Part shown: positions 1 to 14,700 of the stretch, piece after piece
Layout of the letters: each line of letters opens with the position of its first letter
How positions within the stretch are numbered: the first letter of the stretch is position 1
Origin: Plectrocnemia conspersa
Taxonomy: Eukaryota; Arthropoda; Insecta; Trichoptera; Polycentropodidae
Direction of reading: 5' to 3'
Assembly: GCA_009617715.1 (NCBI GenBank)
Contig: VTFK01000244.1
Coordinates: 1 to 64,000 of the forward strand
DNA length: 64,000 nucleotides
The notes under the pieces: model-generated
The model's database searches: none
What the model saw: the letters and a program-made list of their open reading frames with translations, nothing else
What the model was told of the DNA's origin: nothing
Position numbers and translations under genes: made by a program

Positions 1-1160
1 CAAATTTTTCCTTTTTAAAAAAAAAAAAAAACCCAAAAAAAAAAAACCCAAAAAAAAATTATTTTTAAATTTAAACCCAAAAACCTTTTAAAAAAAATTT
101 TTAAAAAAAAAGGGGGCCCCCAAAAAAATTAAATTTTTTTAAAAAAAATTTTTAAAAAAAAAATTTTTGGGGTTTTTTTTTCCCCTTTTTTTAAAAAATT
201 TGTTAAAAAAAGGGGGGAAAATTAACCCCAAAAAATTTTTTTTTAAAAAAACCCTTTTAATTTTTTTTTTTTTAAGGCCCCCCCTTTTTTAAAAAAAAAA
301 GGGGGGGGGGGTTTTTAAATTTTTTTGGGAAAAAATTTTTCCCAAAAACCAAAAGGGGAAAAAAATTTTTTTTTTTTAAAAAAAAAAATTTTTTTTTTTT
401 TTTTTTGGGGTTTAAAAAAAAAAAAAAAAAAATTTTTTTAAAATTAAAAAAAACCTTTAATTTTTTCCCTAAAAAATTTTTTTTTTTAAAAATAAAAAAA
501 AACCAAAAAAAATTTTAAAAAAAAAACCAAAAAAATTTGGTTTTTTTATTTTTAAAAAATTTTTTTTGAAAAAAAAAAAAATTCCCCTTTTTAAAAAAAA
601 GGGTTTTTTTTTTTTTTTTTTTAAAAAAAAAATTTTTTTTTTTAAAAAAAAAAGGGGGTTTTTTTTTTTTTTTTTAAAAACCCCCCCAAAAAAAAATTTT
701 TTTTAAAGGGTTTAAAATTTTTTTAAAAAAAAAAAATTTTTTTTTTTTTTTAAAAAAAAAAAATCCCCAAAAAAATTTTTTTTTTTTTTAAATTTTTTTT
801 TTTAAAAAAAAAAAAAAAAAATTTTAAATTTTTTTTCCCCTTTTTAAAGGGGGGGGGCTTTCCCCCTTTTTTGGTTTTTTGGGAATTTTTTTTTCCCCGG
901 GGCCCTTTTTGGGGGTTTTTTTTTTTCCCCCCCGGGGGGCCCCCAAAATTTCCCGGCCCCCCGGGGGGGGTTTTTTTCCCCTTAACCCGAAAAAAGGGGA
1001 AAAATTTTTTAATAAAAGGGTTTTTCAAAAAAAAAAAAAAAAAAATTTTTTTTTTTTTTAAAAAACCCCCCCCCCCCCCTTTTTAAAAAAAACCCTTTTT
1101 TTTTTGGGGTTTTTAAAAAATTTTTTTTTAAAAAGGAAATTTTTTTTAAAAATGGTTTTT
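1..1160. other. Homopolymer-run sequence, probable consensus artefact
   Basis: Nearly every base sits in a run of three or more identical bases, including runs of G and C that are otherwise rare in this AT-rich window. From about 1161 the sequence changes to ordinary AT-rich DNA. No gene, simple repeat unit or inverted repeat explains the pattern. A homopolymer-expanded consensus at a contig end fits best. Open frames here are translations of runs and are not genes. Confidence 0.75.
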
Positions 1161-4100
1161 TATTAAATTTTAAACCTTCGAGAAAAATAATTAAAAGGGG
1201 TTTTATAAATTAATTTTTTAAAATTGTTCCAAAATTTTTTTTTTACCTTCAAAAAAACATTTGTTTCATTTACAACCAAATGTGACTCAAGTATTGATAA
1301 ACTTTTACAGAAGACCTCTTTAGGGTTATCTATTATTTCAAAGTGTTTTTACAACCAAAATGCCACTAATATTATAGTGAAGAGGATATTTTATTTCCAT
1401 AATTTCATTCCACAATAAAGGGGAAAACGGATAAGACGATCCTTCAACTGAACAAGTTAAATTTAATTGTATCCGACTCATACAATTAGAATTAAAAAAA
1501 TCTATTAACGTTTTAAAATAGTTATCCAAATATTTTACAGATTTAAAACACGAATGCTTTTCGCAAAAGCCAGATTGCTTGTTCTTTATTTCACTTCTAA
1601 GAGATTTAATTAAAACGCGATAAAAAATATTTTAAGACTCTCTTTTGCGTTTGCAATTTATTAAAGTAGCAAATATGATAGTAATAACCGCGTTGCTTAT
1701 TTTGTCGGGTTCGAAACACTCGTGATTTTTATTTTAATACACGAAAATAATTTTAGATTCATCTCAATATTGTATTAAACTTTGCCTGTTATCAACATAA
1801 CACAATAATTAAATTATTAATATATACACGTGCAATGCATTAATCTAATTAAATGTAATTGTCATTATGCACACTTGTAACGAATTATACGGACTAAATT
1901 AAATTAAGAATTTAATCAGTCGCTAGAACTCTAGGATCATACAGTCATATTATTCACGAAGCATCTTAACTCCCTTCGCTGTTCTATAAAATTCGTTCAT
2001 TAGAAACACGGCGCTACAATCATAAAAAATTATAAGCTATATATATTTATATATTTTTAAAATCGTAATAAGGATATCATATATTATCTTTATAATAATT
2101 TTTTTCAACTTCAATGATTTATTTTGCCAATGTTTTTTATTATAAGCTTTATGCAATGGATGTGTATATTTTTTTATGCTTAATAACAGATGTAAAATAA
2201 TTTATATATTCGTCGATTTGTTCAATGTTTAATAAACAAAAAATTGTAGTAATGTAGAACATCCTTAAGTCACTTTTAAAGCTTTTAATTCGGCTCTTTC
2301 GAAATATTTTATTTTATTTTAGGATTGACGGAAACTTTAGCTTTCTGTGTAAATAACATTTAGAGATGATCCTAGAAATCAAAGACTGTCAATAGTAGAC
2401 AATATCATCTGATTAGCCAATATCTGGGCATACACGTGCGGGCACATCCGACGGATCTGTCCGTCGCGAATGCCTGGCGGACAAATCCGATCGTGTGTGG
2501 TAAGAAAAGACTCAAAATGAAAGGATCGGACACGTTTGCACGTGATTGCACTTTTTCCATTCTCAAGAAATTTCTTCCAAACAGATAAAACCACCACATA
2601 TTATAGCAAGTTTTTACTCTTTTGAAAAAGACATCAGACAACCGTTTTTTTTTAATAAATATTAAGACTGCTGCTTAGACAGTTTACGTGTGTGGCGAAG
2701 CTCGGACAGATCTGTCCTGGTGTCCGTCGGACATATCTGTGCGTGTGTGCTTAGCTATTAGATTACTTAATTTAGTGAATTTACACTGATAATAGTGTCA
2801 TACAAGTAGTGAAAAAATATCTTTTCGGATCGATTTACTTAAGTGCCGGCTATTAAAATCTCCAAATAAATTATTAAATCTTCGAAGTTCAAACTCAACA
2901 TCAGGATCGTCTTTCAAATCAGCTGTTTCCTTGGTCTTCTTAAGCTTGTCTTAATCTGTATTTGGCATATCTTCGCTTGATGTAAATTAGGTGAAATTGT
3001 AGAAAAGTTAAATTTTAAATTATACAAGTTTCAAATAGGAGATTGCGTTTAAAATTCAAGCTCCACATCAAGATCACCCCGAATCATCTCGTGTCCAGAA
3101 AAAAATACATTACTCCAATAATTTTTAATTAGGACTTTTACACAAATCAGATATACTTATTTTAGCCTTTGAATCCACTTTTTATTTATTTTTTCCTAAA
3201 AAATTTGGCAAATGCTTGTTTTCATGCCATTTAAGTAACAAGCTAATTAATCATTTTAAGCTTTCTTTAAAATCTCGCCACATTAGTTTAAATTTAACAG
3301 TTAAATTACCACTCTTTCATATTATCATCGCTGTAAGACTCGTCAGATGTTATCTTATTTTTGTTTGTTTTGAAAGTTTCGTCTGAGATTACCATAATCG
3401 TTATTTATAGCGGTGCTTTATACCTAATTTTAACAAATGTTGTTTAACCTACACGCTTTGAATTTACATGTTGTTTACATATTATTAATAGTGAATATTT
3501 ATACTTTAAAAAGACGCATTGAGATTTAAATAAAATTTATCTTAATGATGCTGCTTATTTTATTGAATTCATAATTAAATAAACATAAGACATACATTTA
3601 TTATCAAAATTAAAGTCATTGTCTAAGCGCATCGAATTAATATATTTTTGTTAGTGATTTAAAGTTGCAAGAGAGAGAGAAAGTTTTTAAAGTATTGTTC
3701 GTGTTCATTACATCTGTAATTAATGAGTCTTTTTTGTTAATAAATGTTTGCCTATGCAAAATATTTGTTATATGTATTATGTTTATAAATACAAGTTGTA
3801 TGTCATATACATAAGTAAACGAAAAATAAATAAAATATAAATACATATACGAGCTTTTATCACACAGTGAGATATCAGAAAAATCCAACGCCCGGAGCAC
3901 TAATGGTTCGGTTCGCACTCCGCAAAACCGATTTGCGGCAATGTAAAATGAAATTACTCCTTTCAGTGCTGTGATTGAACGTTTTTCGTGTCAAGGGCTG
4001 GCAATATTCAATTTTAATGGACCGACCGCTAACGACTCTTCCACTTCTTATCTGAAAATATCCCGATAATGGATGACGATTTAAAAAAATATATTTGTTC

Positions 4101-5709
4101 CTAAGTGGAATGGATTAAGAAGTAATGGATTTTATGTCTGATTTTAACACATATGTATATTTAAAAAAAAAATGGTTTAAAATGATTTATGCAATACTTT
4201 TATCTACTGTGAATATCCGGATGAAAAAAAAAAAATTTTTTTTTTTAAATTATATAGAATAGTTTTTTTTAATTGTATATGTATATTTTTAATAATTTTA
4301 TTACAGTTTATTTATTTTATTCTATTAATAAGAACAAATTTTCTTTCTTCTCAACGTTGTGCTAAAAAGTTATTCTCGACGTTACGCCAAAATGTCTTCC
4401 GGCATACTTGGGAGATAAAATTGGGTGTACATTATACATTTTTATTTTGTACTAAATTAAAAAATAATAAGTTAATATATTTAAATGGACTTATTTGAGT
4501 AAAAATAAAATTGTTCGGAAATTTAAAATATTTTGTACTTTTTATTAAACAATATTTATTATACATAATTTTAAACATGTTTTAATTATTATTTTTTATT
4601 AAATTATACCTAAATAAATAAATTAAATTAAAATTATACAAAATTTAGTACTATAATATTTTATTTCCTTCACTCATAGAAACATATCCACCCTTAAACT
4701 TGTCAAAGAAAAATATATAATAAATAATCTAAAGTCATACTTGACGCACATTCACTTTGCCATTTATCAGCGTTACACATACGTGACAAATTATTATTTA
4801 TAGCACAAATCAATATGTTTCGCTGACCGTCATTTGTCATATTCTACCCAACAAATCCTTCATATATCACGTCTTTCCATGCGTAATGCGATGTGATATA
4901 TTCACGTGAAAAAAATTGTCTATTTTACGATGTGTCACTATATTCGACATTTTATCATTGCTGTTATAAATGACGAAAGTAGCCAATGCGAAAGCTCTAT
5001 GGTGATAACGAACCTTTATCAAGTGATTCGGACAAAAAAATACATCTTTGGTTTTCTTTTTTTATCACTGAACTGAAGATGGTTTTGTGGTTATTTTTTT
5101 ATAGAACACAAAGTCACGTATGCTTTGTACAATAGTATAGATACATTTGTCCGTGTAGCTTTGGCTCATCACATAGCAATTTTAAATTGTCTTCTCCAAG
5201 AATCATTTACGTGAAGGGTGAAGCGGCTGCTTTTTTGGTCTTGTTATGGTCGTATTAGTCGGTACTATACGTTGCTGCGCTTAGCGCGAGTTTTGCTAGA
5301 TTTGTGTAAGCAAAGTTGCAAGCGAAGTTGTAGGAAAGTCAAGTTCTTGTTAAAATCCTGATAAAAAAAATCTTGTTTGTACTAATATACTCTTTTAGAG
5401 ATAAAATAAGTACTTTCGCTCAGATCAATGCGGCAATTTAAAGCAGAAACAGACTTTGTTGTGTTTTATTTTTTTTTCATAAAAATTGCCTTTTACATAA
5501 TTTAAATAACTTTAGATTTTGCAACGCTGTCACTAAAAACATATAATTTTAAAATCTGCTATCGACTCATCGACCGTTTTAATAATCTATTTTTATGTTT
5601 AAACATATTTTTAAGTTGTCCTAATCCATCCAAATATCCGATCATCACATGCACTTGTATAACGCTAATATTTTTTTGGTTCAAATAATGATTTTTAATG
5701 ATTTTTCAG
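1161..5709. other. Non-coding, presumably intron of the receptor gene
   Basis: AT-rich sequence with no exon that I can support. It precedes an exon that starts with an acceptor in mid-codon, so at least its right part is intron of the receptor gene. The only structure seen is an inverted-repeat element near 2425-2752 and a short GA-rich run near 3670. Confidence 0.5.
2425..2752. mobile_element. Non-autonomous inverted-repeat element (MITE), class uncertain
   Basis: The two ends carry related GC-richer blocks in opposite orientation: a GCATACACG start and a CGTGTGTGC end, with internal copies of TCCGACGGA and GATCTGTCC on both sides. The internal motif CGTGTGTGG also recurs. About 330 bp, no coding capacity. 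I could not fix a clean target-site duplication, so the borders are approximate. A Harbinger-type or hAT-type MITE would fit. Confidence 0.45.
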
Positions 5710-8700
5710 CTGCTGATGAAGAGTCATCTGTATCGCCGTGGGTGGGAGCAGCCGTTGGTGTCGTCTTGTCACTTTTGATACTGATAACACTCATATGCAT
5801 AGGAATTAAGAAGAAGAGATCAAGAAGCAGAGGCCCCGAGCCACAATTTGCGAAACAGTGGCCTCCACCTGAACCGACAGAGCCTCCATCATCTCTACCA
5901 CCAAAAAGAAGACCAGTTGACCTCCAAAGATCTAGTGATATTGTAGCAGACGACAGGGATCCTGATATAATTCCAGCAAACTATGGTAAGCCTATTTTTC
6001 TCTTTTTTATATATGTATATATAATTATTAACTTTCTTTCTTAAATCACTTCACAATATTATTATGTTGAATAATTTTTAAAAATCTTAACATTGCGCCA
6101 TCAATTCTATGACTTATATAATATATATTTTACTTATTGATTTTTAAATAATAATAAGTAAAAACCTAAAAAAATCACACATAAAACATTATTATTAATT
6201 TTTTTAAATCAAAACTTTTTTTATGTCGAAACTTAGAATTAAAATAATATAGCAATTGTAAAATAATTGAAATTTACCCTCTTACTGCATATTCAAGTAT
6301 TGACAGATTTTTAAGGATAATCTATTATATTTGAAATCTTTTTTTTTTAATGAGTCGCATTATATAGCAAACTATTTTTTTTTTCATGTATAAGAAATTA
6401 TAAAATACTAGATTATTATTTTTTTATTTAAATTATAAATTGTAAATTATAGCTACTTTATTAGTAAATTTCATGCGTTTTAAATAGTCAGAAATGTTTA
6501 TCAAATAAAAACTATAATGTTTCGTAAATTTTCTAAAACAGTAGTTTTAAAATATTTTAATAATATATACCAACATTACGAAAGTCATGCCTAACATATG
6601 AAGAGAGATCTCGGGACTAAACAATTGCGATAATAATGTTTTATGGACCACCTATTAGTACATCTTTCCTGAGATTTTTCCTAACAAATAAATTCTTACA
6701 CATAGTAACAGTAATTGTGTTGTTAAATGCAGTTAGAAAAAAAATATATACAATTTAAATTAATGCCTTTAACTTAAACAGACAGTATTTAAACCCTTAG
6801 GTATAAATAAACTCGCCTTAAAATCTCCACTTAACAAGTTTTTGTTGAAATTGAATGATGAAAAAATAAAAAAATATTACTATTATTGCCCTTTAAGTCA
6901 TGGGTTTTTTTCGAACACGTCTGGAACATCCAATCGACTCGACATTTAAACCCGACTAGGTGGCGCTAGCGTTACACACGTGGAGTGCGAAAGGTCGAAA
7001 TAATTCCTGGGGGGCTTCGCTTGCATTATGCCGTCGTGGATCGTTGTTTATGGCCGTCTGTATTGAAAGTTAAAGCGGTCCTGTGTTCGCCGAGATAAGG
7101 CCCAGGGGTCGGACCCTTATTCGAGCGCCCCGGGTGACTTGATTAAGTCGCAATACTGAAAAATCGCCGAGGTCCGACCCTTGACACCTGAGGGCACTCA
7201 AGAAAAATGTATGGGAGATCCATCTAAGACCGTTCACGAGGATATAATGGCTACCGAAAAACACCTGGTAACATTTTTATATGCATGTATTGTTACGCTT
7301 TTTTCGGACCTCTGCTCATTTGAAAATTTTAAATATTTATATTTCTTAGCAAGCAAAAATATTTTTAAGTAGAGATTGGTTTGGGTTCCAAAATTCTATA
7401 GAGTCAATCAGGTGCATCGCATCACTAATTAACAAGTTTTTGAAAAAAAAAAATATTTCGCGCAATTTTTTCAAATAATTTTATTATCACAATATAATTA
7501 TCTAGATTTACTTATTGCTAATATTTAGCAAAAATGTTTATTGAAGCATGTTCCGTGGAGTATTCCGGTAAAAATATGTCTAAATGGAGATAAAAATATA
7601 CAAATAGATAATAGAATTTTGTGTATGCAATACCAGCTTTTGTTTTCACTTCGCCAGCCATCCCTATCATACAAAAAGGGGGTGGTCATTACTGAGAACT
7701 GCTAGGTACTGTTAGATTTGCCTGAGATAAATAAAATATATTCCTTTTTAATTGACATATTGAAATATCAGATGGTGAGATTTTTTGTATATGTATGGTG
7801 GGCCGATATTTCAGTCCTCTTGGACTAAAATGGATTCTACTTTGCTTTCCCACCCCGATAAAATAACTTTTAGAGTTAATCCTCTACAATGATCATTATT
7901 TTATTCTACATTTTTGCTTTCAAGCAATATATTCATCGTCGTTTTCGTATTTCTAAACCATTGAGTTTTCAACAAATATTTTCGGTACTACTGGTATTTC
8001 ATTTTGTAATACTGGTAGTATAAAATATAATTTTTGCCACAACACTGTTATTAATTATATCAATATTACGAGTATTTCAATCTCTATATCTACGTATATT
8101 GTGAGAAACAGAGACAAATGTATTAATAAAAAGATATCGGAGATGTCCCTTATATTTAAGTAGCTTTCTGTGAAAAGCAAGGGTATATTGATAAAAGAGG
8201 GTGAGGCTTTTGCTTGCAGATTTATATTAATAATTGTATTTTAAAGCCATCAAATTTATATTTCGCATTATTACAAAGGCGAGAGGTCTATATGGGAACA
8301 TTAACCCATCGTTATTCTCCAGTAACTACTTTGTTACATTACAGGAGAAAAGTGTTTATTTATCAGCTTGGAACTGTATTTTTCCTCGATAAAGGTAAAC
8401 CCCAACATACATATTTTCTCTCCAATCGGACGCAAATCGGGCAAACTCTCGAATGGGTCCTTTGAAGACTGCAAAGATGCAATCTGTCACGCGCAATTAC
8501 AATTGTCCCTTCCACCTCGCCAGGCATTAGGCACAACATAATGGCCAATGAACACATCCCGCATCCGATCCCGTGAGATTGGATAACTGGAATTTGTCCC
8601 CCAAAGTGGCCATTAGGAAAATCGACTGTGGAAACGTTGCTCTCTAATGTACTAGAAAGGAACTACACAATCCGAATTGTACCAGCCCCGCCGAAACTGC

Positions 8701-11700
8701 TTATGGCCGCGTTAATTAGAGCGACGTTTATGGCACTAGTAGTAGTCGTTGTGAGAAATTTTACAACAACTATAACAACAGAGCGTTGTTGCGTTTTAAA
8801 ACCGAACGGCCTAACCTTTATCGCTGTTTGGATGTTAGCAGTTAATGGCAATGGTTTTGAGGTTTTTTTCTTGATGTTTTTTAGTGGTTGAATTTTTAAA
8901 CACGTTTTCAACGTACTAAATCAACGAGTAAAATTTCGTACGGATAAGCTATAGACAGATAAAAAATAAGGATACTCCATTATTTTTTTTAAATGCATGT
9001 TAGAGCACTGCCTTTTCTTGTATTTTTAGGCTGAAATAGTTAAAATATTCTAAAATATCTTCAGCAAAGGCTAATCTGCAAAGCCATTTAGTATTATATA
9101 ACAATATAGGATGAAGTGAGTTTTTCATTAAGAAAAAATTTAATCGCTCCTACAAGTTTCAATTTTTTTATAAGCCATAAAACTACTACATTTAAAAAAA
9201 GTTAGGATATTTGTATTTTATTTCTGTAAAAAATAAGTCACAAACGTGATTTCATGAAAGCGAAAAAATTCACCGTTGACGTAACTAGCTCAATAACACA
9301 TTATTGATTGAGATGTTTCCCACAAAATATGTATATGTTAGTGAATAATAATCAGATAAAGTCTCTGATTATTAAGCACCTTATGTGATACTTTATCCAT
9401 CAAACCCTGAACTTCTTATATGTTATAACCTATTATAAGATTTGTCACATTTTGGTCAATTTCTCTGCAGAATGAATTTTGTTAAATATATTTTCGTCTG
9501 TAGTTGTTCCATGCAGACTATTCATGGAAGCTAACTATTTAGTCACTATAAACATAGCATTGACTCGTCGAAGAAACAATGTGGCGTAAACCATTAACTC
9601 ACTTAGTAACTAACGGTTTGCGGAAGTAGTGGCGTAGCTATGGGGGGGCGGAGGGGGCGGACCACCCCGGGCGGCACATGCTTGGGGGCGGCATATTCGC
9701 GATGGGATCGTCTAGTGTGATTCTTAACCCTGAATGCACTAAAACATATATAAATCCACGAATAACAAGAGCTTAATAATAACCAATTTATTATTTTAAG
9801 AAATGATGATTTTATGACCCTGCAAAAATTTATCAGGGGGGCGGCAATTTTAAGGATCGCCCTATGCGGAACATACTCTAGCTACGCCACTGTACAGAAG
9901 CTTCTTAAAAGTGATACTTATTGTTTTTATTTTACCTAGCCTAATAATGATATAAAATATTTGTTATTTTGCTATAATTTGACATAATGCGCCTTAGGAT
10001 TCAGCTAGGGCACTGATAGTTGAAAAACTTGAACTCTTAATTTAGACTGAAAAAATTTTGAAATCAATTACCTTGCTATTTAATTGGCTATTGATGTTAC
10101 TCACAATGTGCTCTATCCGTCAAATAACAGTTTACGCCAAAAAACTAATAAATTAATATAAATATATTTTAATAGAACATTCATTAGGCTGTAACAACCA
10201 AACACGGCTTAATTACTTTACCATTGGTAAATGGCTTTCCTTTATTTATTATATTTTTTTATTTTTGTGAAACAAATTATTTCACCATCAACTCTGCTTA
10301 AAAGTTGACATTTAAAACCCATTAGTTTTTTTCTTGCTTTGCCAGTGATATGATAAATATTCACTGGTTATAAAATGAGAACAAAATATCGCAAAAAGCG
10401 TTACACGGGGCACTGAAGACGTTGTCGAATTATAACTGTGTAACGGCACAGTAAAATGCAAAGCAATGGGAGCACCACATACAGTCGTACCTCACAACTT
10501 CTTAACTCGACACTTGGCGGATACGTTATAGCACAAACTTTTGAAAATATAAAATCTCGCGGGCCGTATTTTGCTGACCCCAACCCTAGTGAGTTGTTAT
10601 CACGTCCCATATTATTAACCGTCGTGGCCAGGACGTCAGCGCTTGAGAATGCCAGGATTCTGTCGTCCTGATTTTCAACGGGCTTGGCATACACAAGAAA
10701 CTTTCGGCGATAGTTATAAAGAGCTTAAAAAATATGTGGAATGGTGTTTATCTATTTAATGTGTACACTATAATCGCGTGCGTGAATCGTTTGTAAGCAA
10801 TGAACCAATAAATACAAATTATCCGTATACGTAAGCAAGACAATAATATAGCCGCGTTTTGTATTATATTACATATATAAATTCACTCTTTTAACATTCG
10901 CATCTATAGTAAAATATTTTCTGTATAACGTAAACTTAACTCTGTTGTACTTGGCAAAAACATTTTCATTATTTTAATATACCTCTCTGAAAACACAAGA
11001 GATAACGGCTCAAATCGTGACATTCCACGACCGACATAAATTTGCTTGCAATGAATGCTCCATACAAAAAAGTAACTCTTTTCAACCCCCACCTCTCACA
11101 TTCAGTTATTATCATCGTTGCGTACTTTTGTCCTATGGTGCGCAATAAATCGTCGCAAGGCTTTTGTGCGAGACTCACCAGCTATCGCATATATATCTCA
11201 CCTCACTTTTTTCAGCATTGTGGGTTGAAAATGGCATTCGTTACATCATAACCCCTAGCGGTCGGTCAAAGGCTTTGATGTCAAGATGTACCCTTAGTGC
11301 AACGGTCCGAATCGGATTAAGGCTCTGACGGTAAAAATGAGCAATCGATTAGTTCGGAGGGCTTAACGAACCCATTTTTTTTTCATTTACTCCTCCCCTC
11401 CCTTTGAGTATTTACAGTATATGTCAATATGTGGCATGTTTTCAATGATTAAATTTAAATTTATTTTGGATCAATTTTTTTTTAATTTGTTTTAGAAATA
11501 ATCTTGTGTTTTTATTATAGATATATTAAAAATATATTTTAAAGTTACTGTGGATATTAGCTGCAAAGAGAATATTACGGGTACTAATAAAATACTGAAG
11601 GCTTTGAAATTATTAATTTGCGCGCGTGACTTGTTTGTAGGTTATAAATTAACCGGCGGTTGCGAACCTTTCAAAATGGTTTTGCGAATGTCAGCTGAGC

Positions 11701-14700
11701 GTAGCATTTATATAACCGTGTTGGACTTCATAAGCTCAACAATTTTTAGTTTAGTTAATTTGGTAACCAGATTATTGCGCACACGAAAATTCTACACAGT
11801 GAAAATTGTTTGATTGTCAAACATATTTTGCTTTCAATTTCAACTGCTTTATATTTTTACCATTTTTAAGTTCAAAAAAAATGTGTAATTATACAAAATT
11901 TAAGTGAATCAATGTGAATTATTAATATAATCGTAAAATATTTTTAAAACATAACATTTATAAATTAAAATCATATTAACATCTGCTATATATACAGACA
12001 TTATTTTTTTATATATATATTGACGTTTTCATTAATATACATATATTTGTATATTGCTAATCTATGGTCATTTTGCGCAATATTTACCAAAACAGTTTAT
12101 TTACGCTTTTAATATTATAATACAAAGAGAGTTTTTACAACAGGAAGTGGTGAATATCTACTACTTGCCTGAAGTTATGGTTATAGCTAATTGTTTTTAA
12201 TACATTATTACAACATACTAATTATGTGTGAATCATTCAACGTTCACGCGCGTGTATTGTTTGTAGGTTATAAGCCAGCGGATTCAACTATTTCATGTAA
12301 ATCTCTTTTATAGTTAAAAAAATGTTGCTCTAAAATAATAATATATTAGGCACATATTTTACAGTTACTTTTCTATTTTAAACGACCATATAGCATTACC
12401 ATTTTTTTTTGTATTTAATTTTTATTACTATTTTAAATAATTTTTATTATTATTATTGTTTTAAAAGCGAAATAAATATAATGTAGGGTTTATAGATATA
12501 AAACTACACATGCACTAGAGTTTTTTTAATATATTAAGCTACTTAAAAAGACTTTTTTTGTTAATGTATTTTATTTTCTTTAATATATATTAAAACAAAT
12601 TTTAATTTTATTATATATTATATTCGTAAAAAATAGGTTTGTGACTTACTTTTTAAAATAAAAAGTAAAATCATAAGAATATTTTTCAAAACAGCTGTTT
12701 ACTTTTTATATGTTTGAACTGCAAGCAAACAATTTTTTTTGAAAATATACTTGAAATTTGAAGTAAAAAATTGGTTTTAAATAGAATATTTACGACAATA
12801 CAAAAATTGTAAATAGAAGTTAATGTATTAATTTATTTATTTAAATACATTTGCAGCACTTAACAGCTTTACAAAAAAGCACACTGCACAAAAAAATCAA
12901 TACTTAATTACAAAATACCTAAAAAAATCATATATTTACAAAACAAATAATTAAATTTATTTATTATACCAACTGTGAATACCTAGATGAAAACAATCGA
13001 TAATATACGACAGATGTAGAGTTCTTAATCGACTTTTTTTTTTTTAAATTATTTTATTTAAATATACGAATTTGTTCAAATATTCGTTTATACTATCTGG
13101 AATTAAATTTGTTTTTTTTAATAACAAATTTGAATCAAAACATAAATATAAAAATGGAAAACAAAAAAAAAAATAATATAATTTTATTATCCATTAGTAT
13201 ACTTCCGGTAAAACCAACGATGGGGTTTTTTATTCCATAATGGAAATTGGAACACGGATTTAGTCACTATATAATTATTTATTATTTTATTTTATTAATT
13301 GATTTAGCTAATATATCTCATTGTTAATACACTAAACAAATTTAATCAAAACATAAATATAAAATTTAAAAAAAAATAATAATATAATTTATATCTTAAC
13401 GTACGAAGGTATTTTTTTATTCCATTGAGGAAACGGATTTTCTTAGTATATATAATATACAAATTTAAACCTCCGTACAATATTACTCGTTTTCATATAC
13501 CGAACAATTCTTTAATTGCCTTTATTTCTAGTATTAAATCTATGCACATCTTTATTTTTTACTAAATACTCTAGTAACACGTTATATTTTTTAACATATA
13601 TATAAATATTAATTTTCAATACTTATTGAATATCCAACTATTTCAATGTTGTAAATCTATTTTAGCTGAAGTCGTTTACGTGTTACCTTCATTTGCTGTT
13701 AAAAATTATTCTGAAATCTTTAGTAAAAGTTTCTTTCGTCAAAATGTTTTTATCGAAATCGCTTAAATCATTCAAGCAAACGAAGTCTTACAATTTTTTT
13801 AATAATATTTTATGACAAACATTGTCGAAGGCCTTTTCAAAATCTGTATACACGACATCTATTTGAATTACCGCATCGAAATTAAAACAGAAAATTATGT
13901 ACAAATAGAAGTGGAGAAAAGCTGTAAACTAACAGTTTTAAAATATGTATATAATCAAACAGGTTTTTTTTATAAATATCCTATTTTAAAAATATGTTTA
14001 ATAATTAAAAATATGATAATAGTGTTTTACATAAATTAAAATATAATATGCAATAATTCATACGATATTAGTTAAAAACCAACACGTTTGCTCGTAAGCC
14101 GGGTCCTGAAACACTAAATTTGGTTTAAAGGATTTAATAGTTTTTGAATTATAGTGGGTTTGCAATTTATAACGGTGTCACGAATGCATTCAGAATACCA
14201 TTATGAATTCATATAATATGCATAAATATTAAACCAAAAAAATATAATAAATATAAAATAAAAATGCTTCTCATTGATACGTTAAATTAAAATGTATTCA
14301 AAATTGTTATGCATTTATTATAATGTATGTATACGCTTTGACGCTGAATAAAAAGTCCACTGAAATTAGTTTGAAAAGTTTTAATGAAACCCACCGAATG
14401 GACAACCATGGTTTAAAGCAGCGAAAAGTTTTTAGATATCCGCAATCTATCTGAGGAAAACTTTTTTGTAACATCGGCTGGGTATCGTTTTCATTTCATT
14501 GCATCACAGGTGTTGAGCCAAAACTAAATATATAGATCAGGGTTGGAAAAGGGGTGAACAACTTTATTCGCGTCAATGCTACATATGGCATTTAATTTAA
14601 ATTGTGAGCTTTATACGGTTTAACTATGATCTATATCGACTAAATTTATTGTAGTGAATCTACTTTTCAGTTTAATTTGTTTAAAATAAATATACAAATA

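Noticed and set aside
750..1086. Open frames on both strands in the contig end
   Set aside because: They translate homopolymer runs into Lys/Phe/Gly/Pro strings and have no domain; the whole stretch looks like a consensus artefact.
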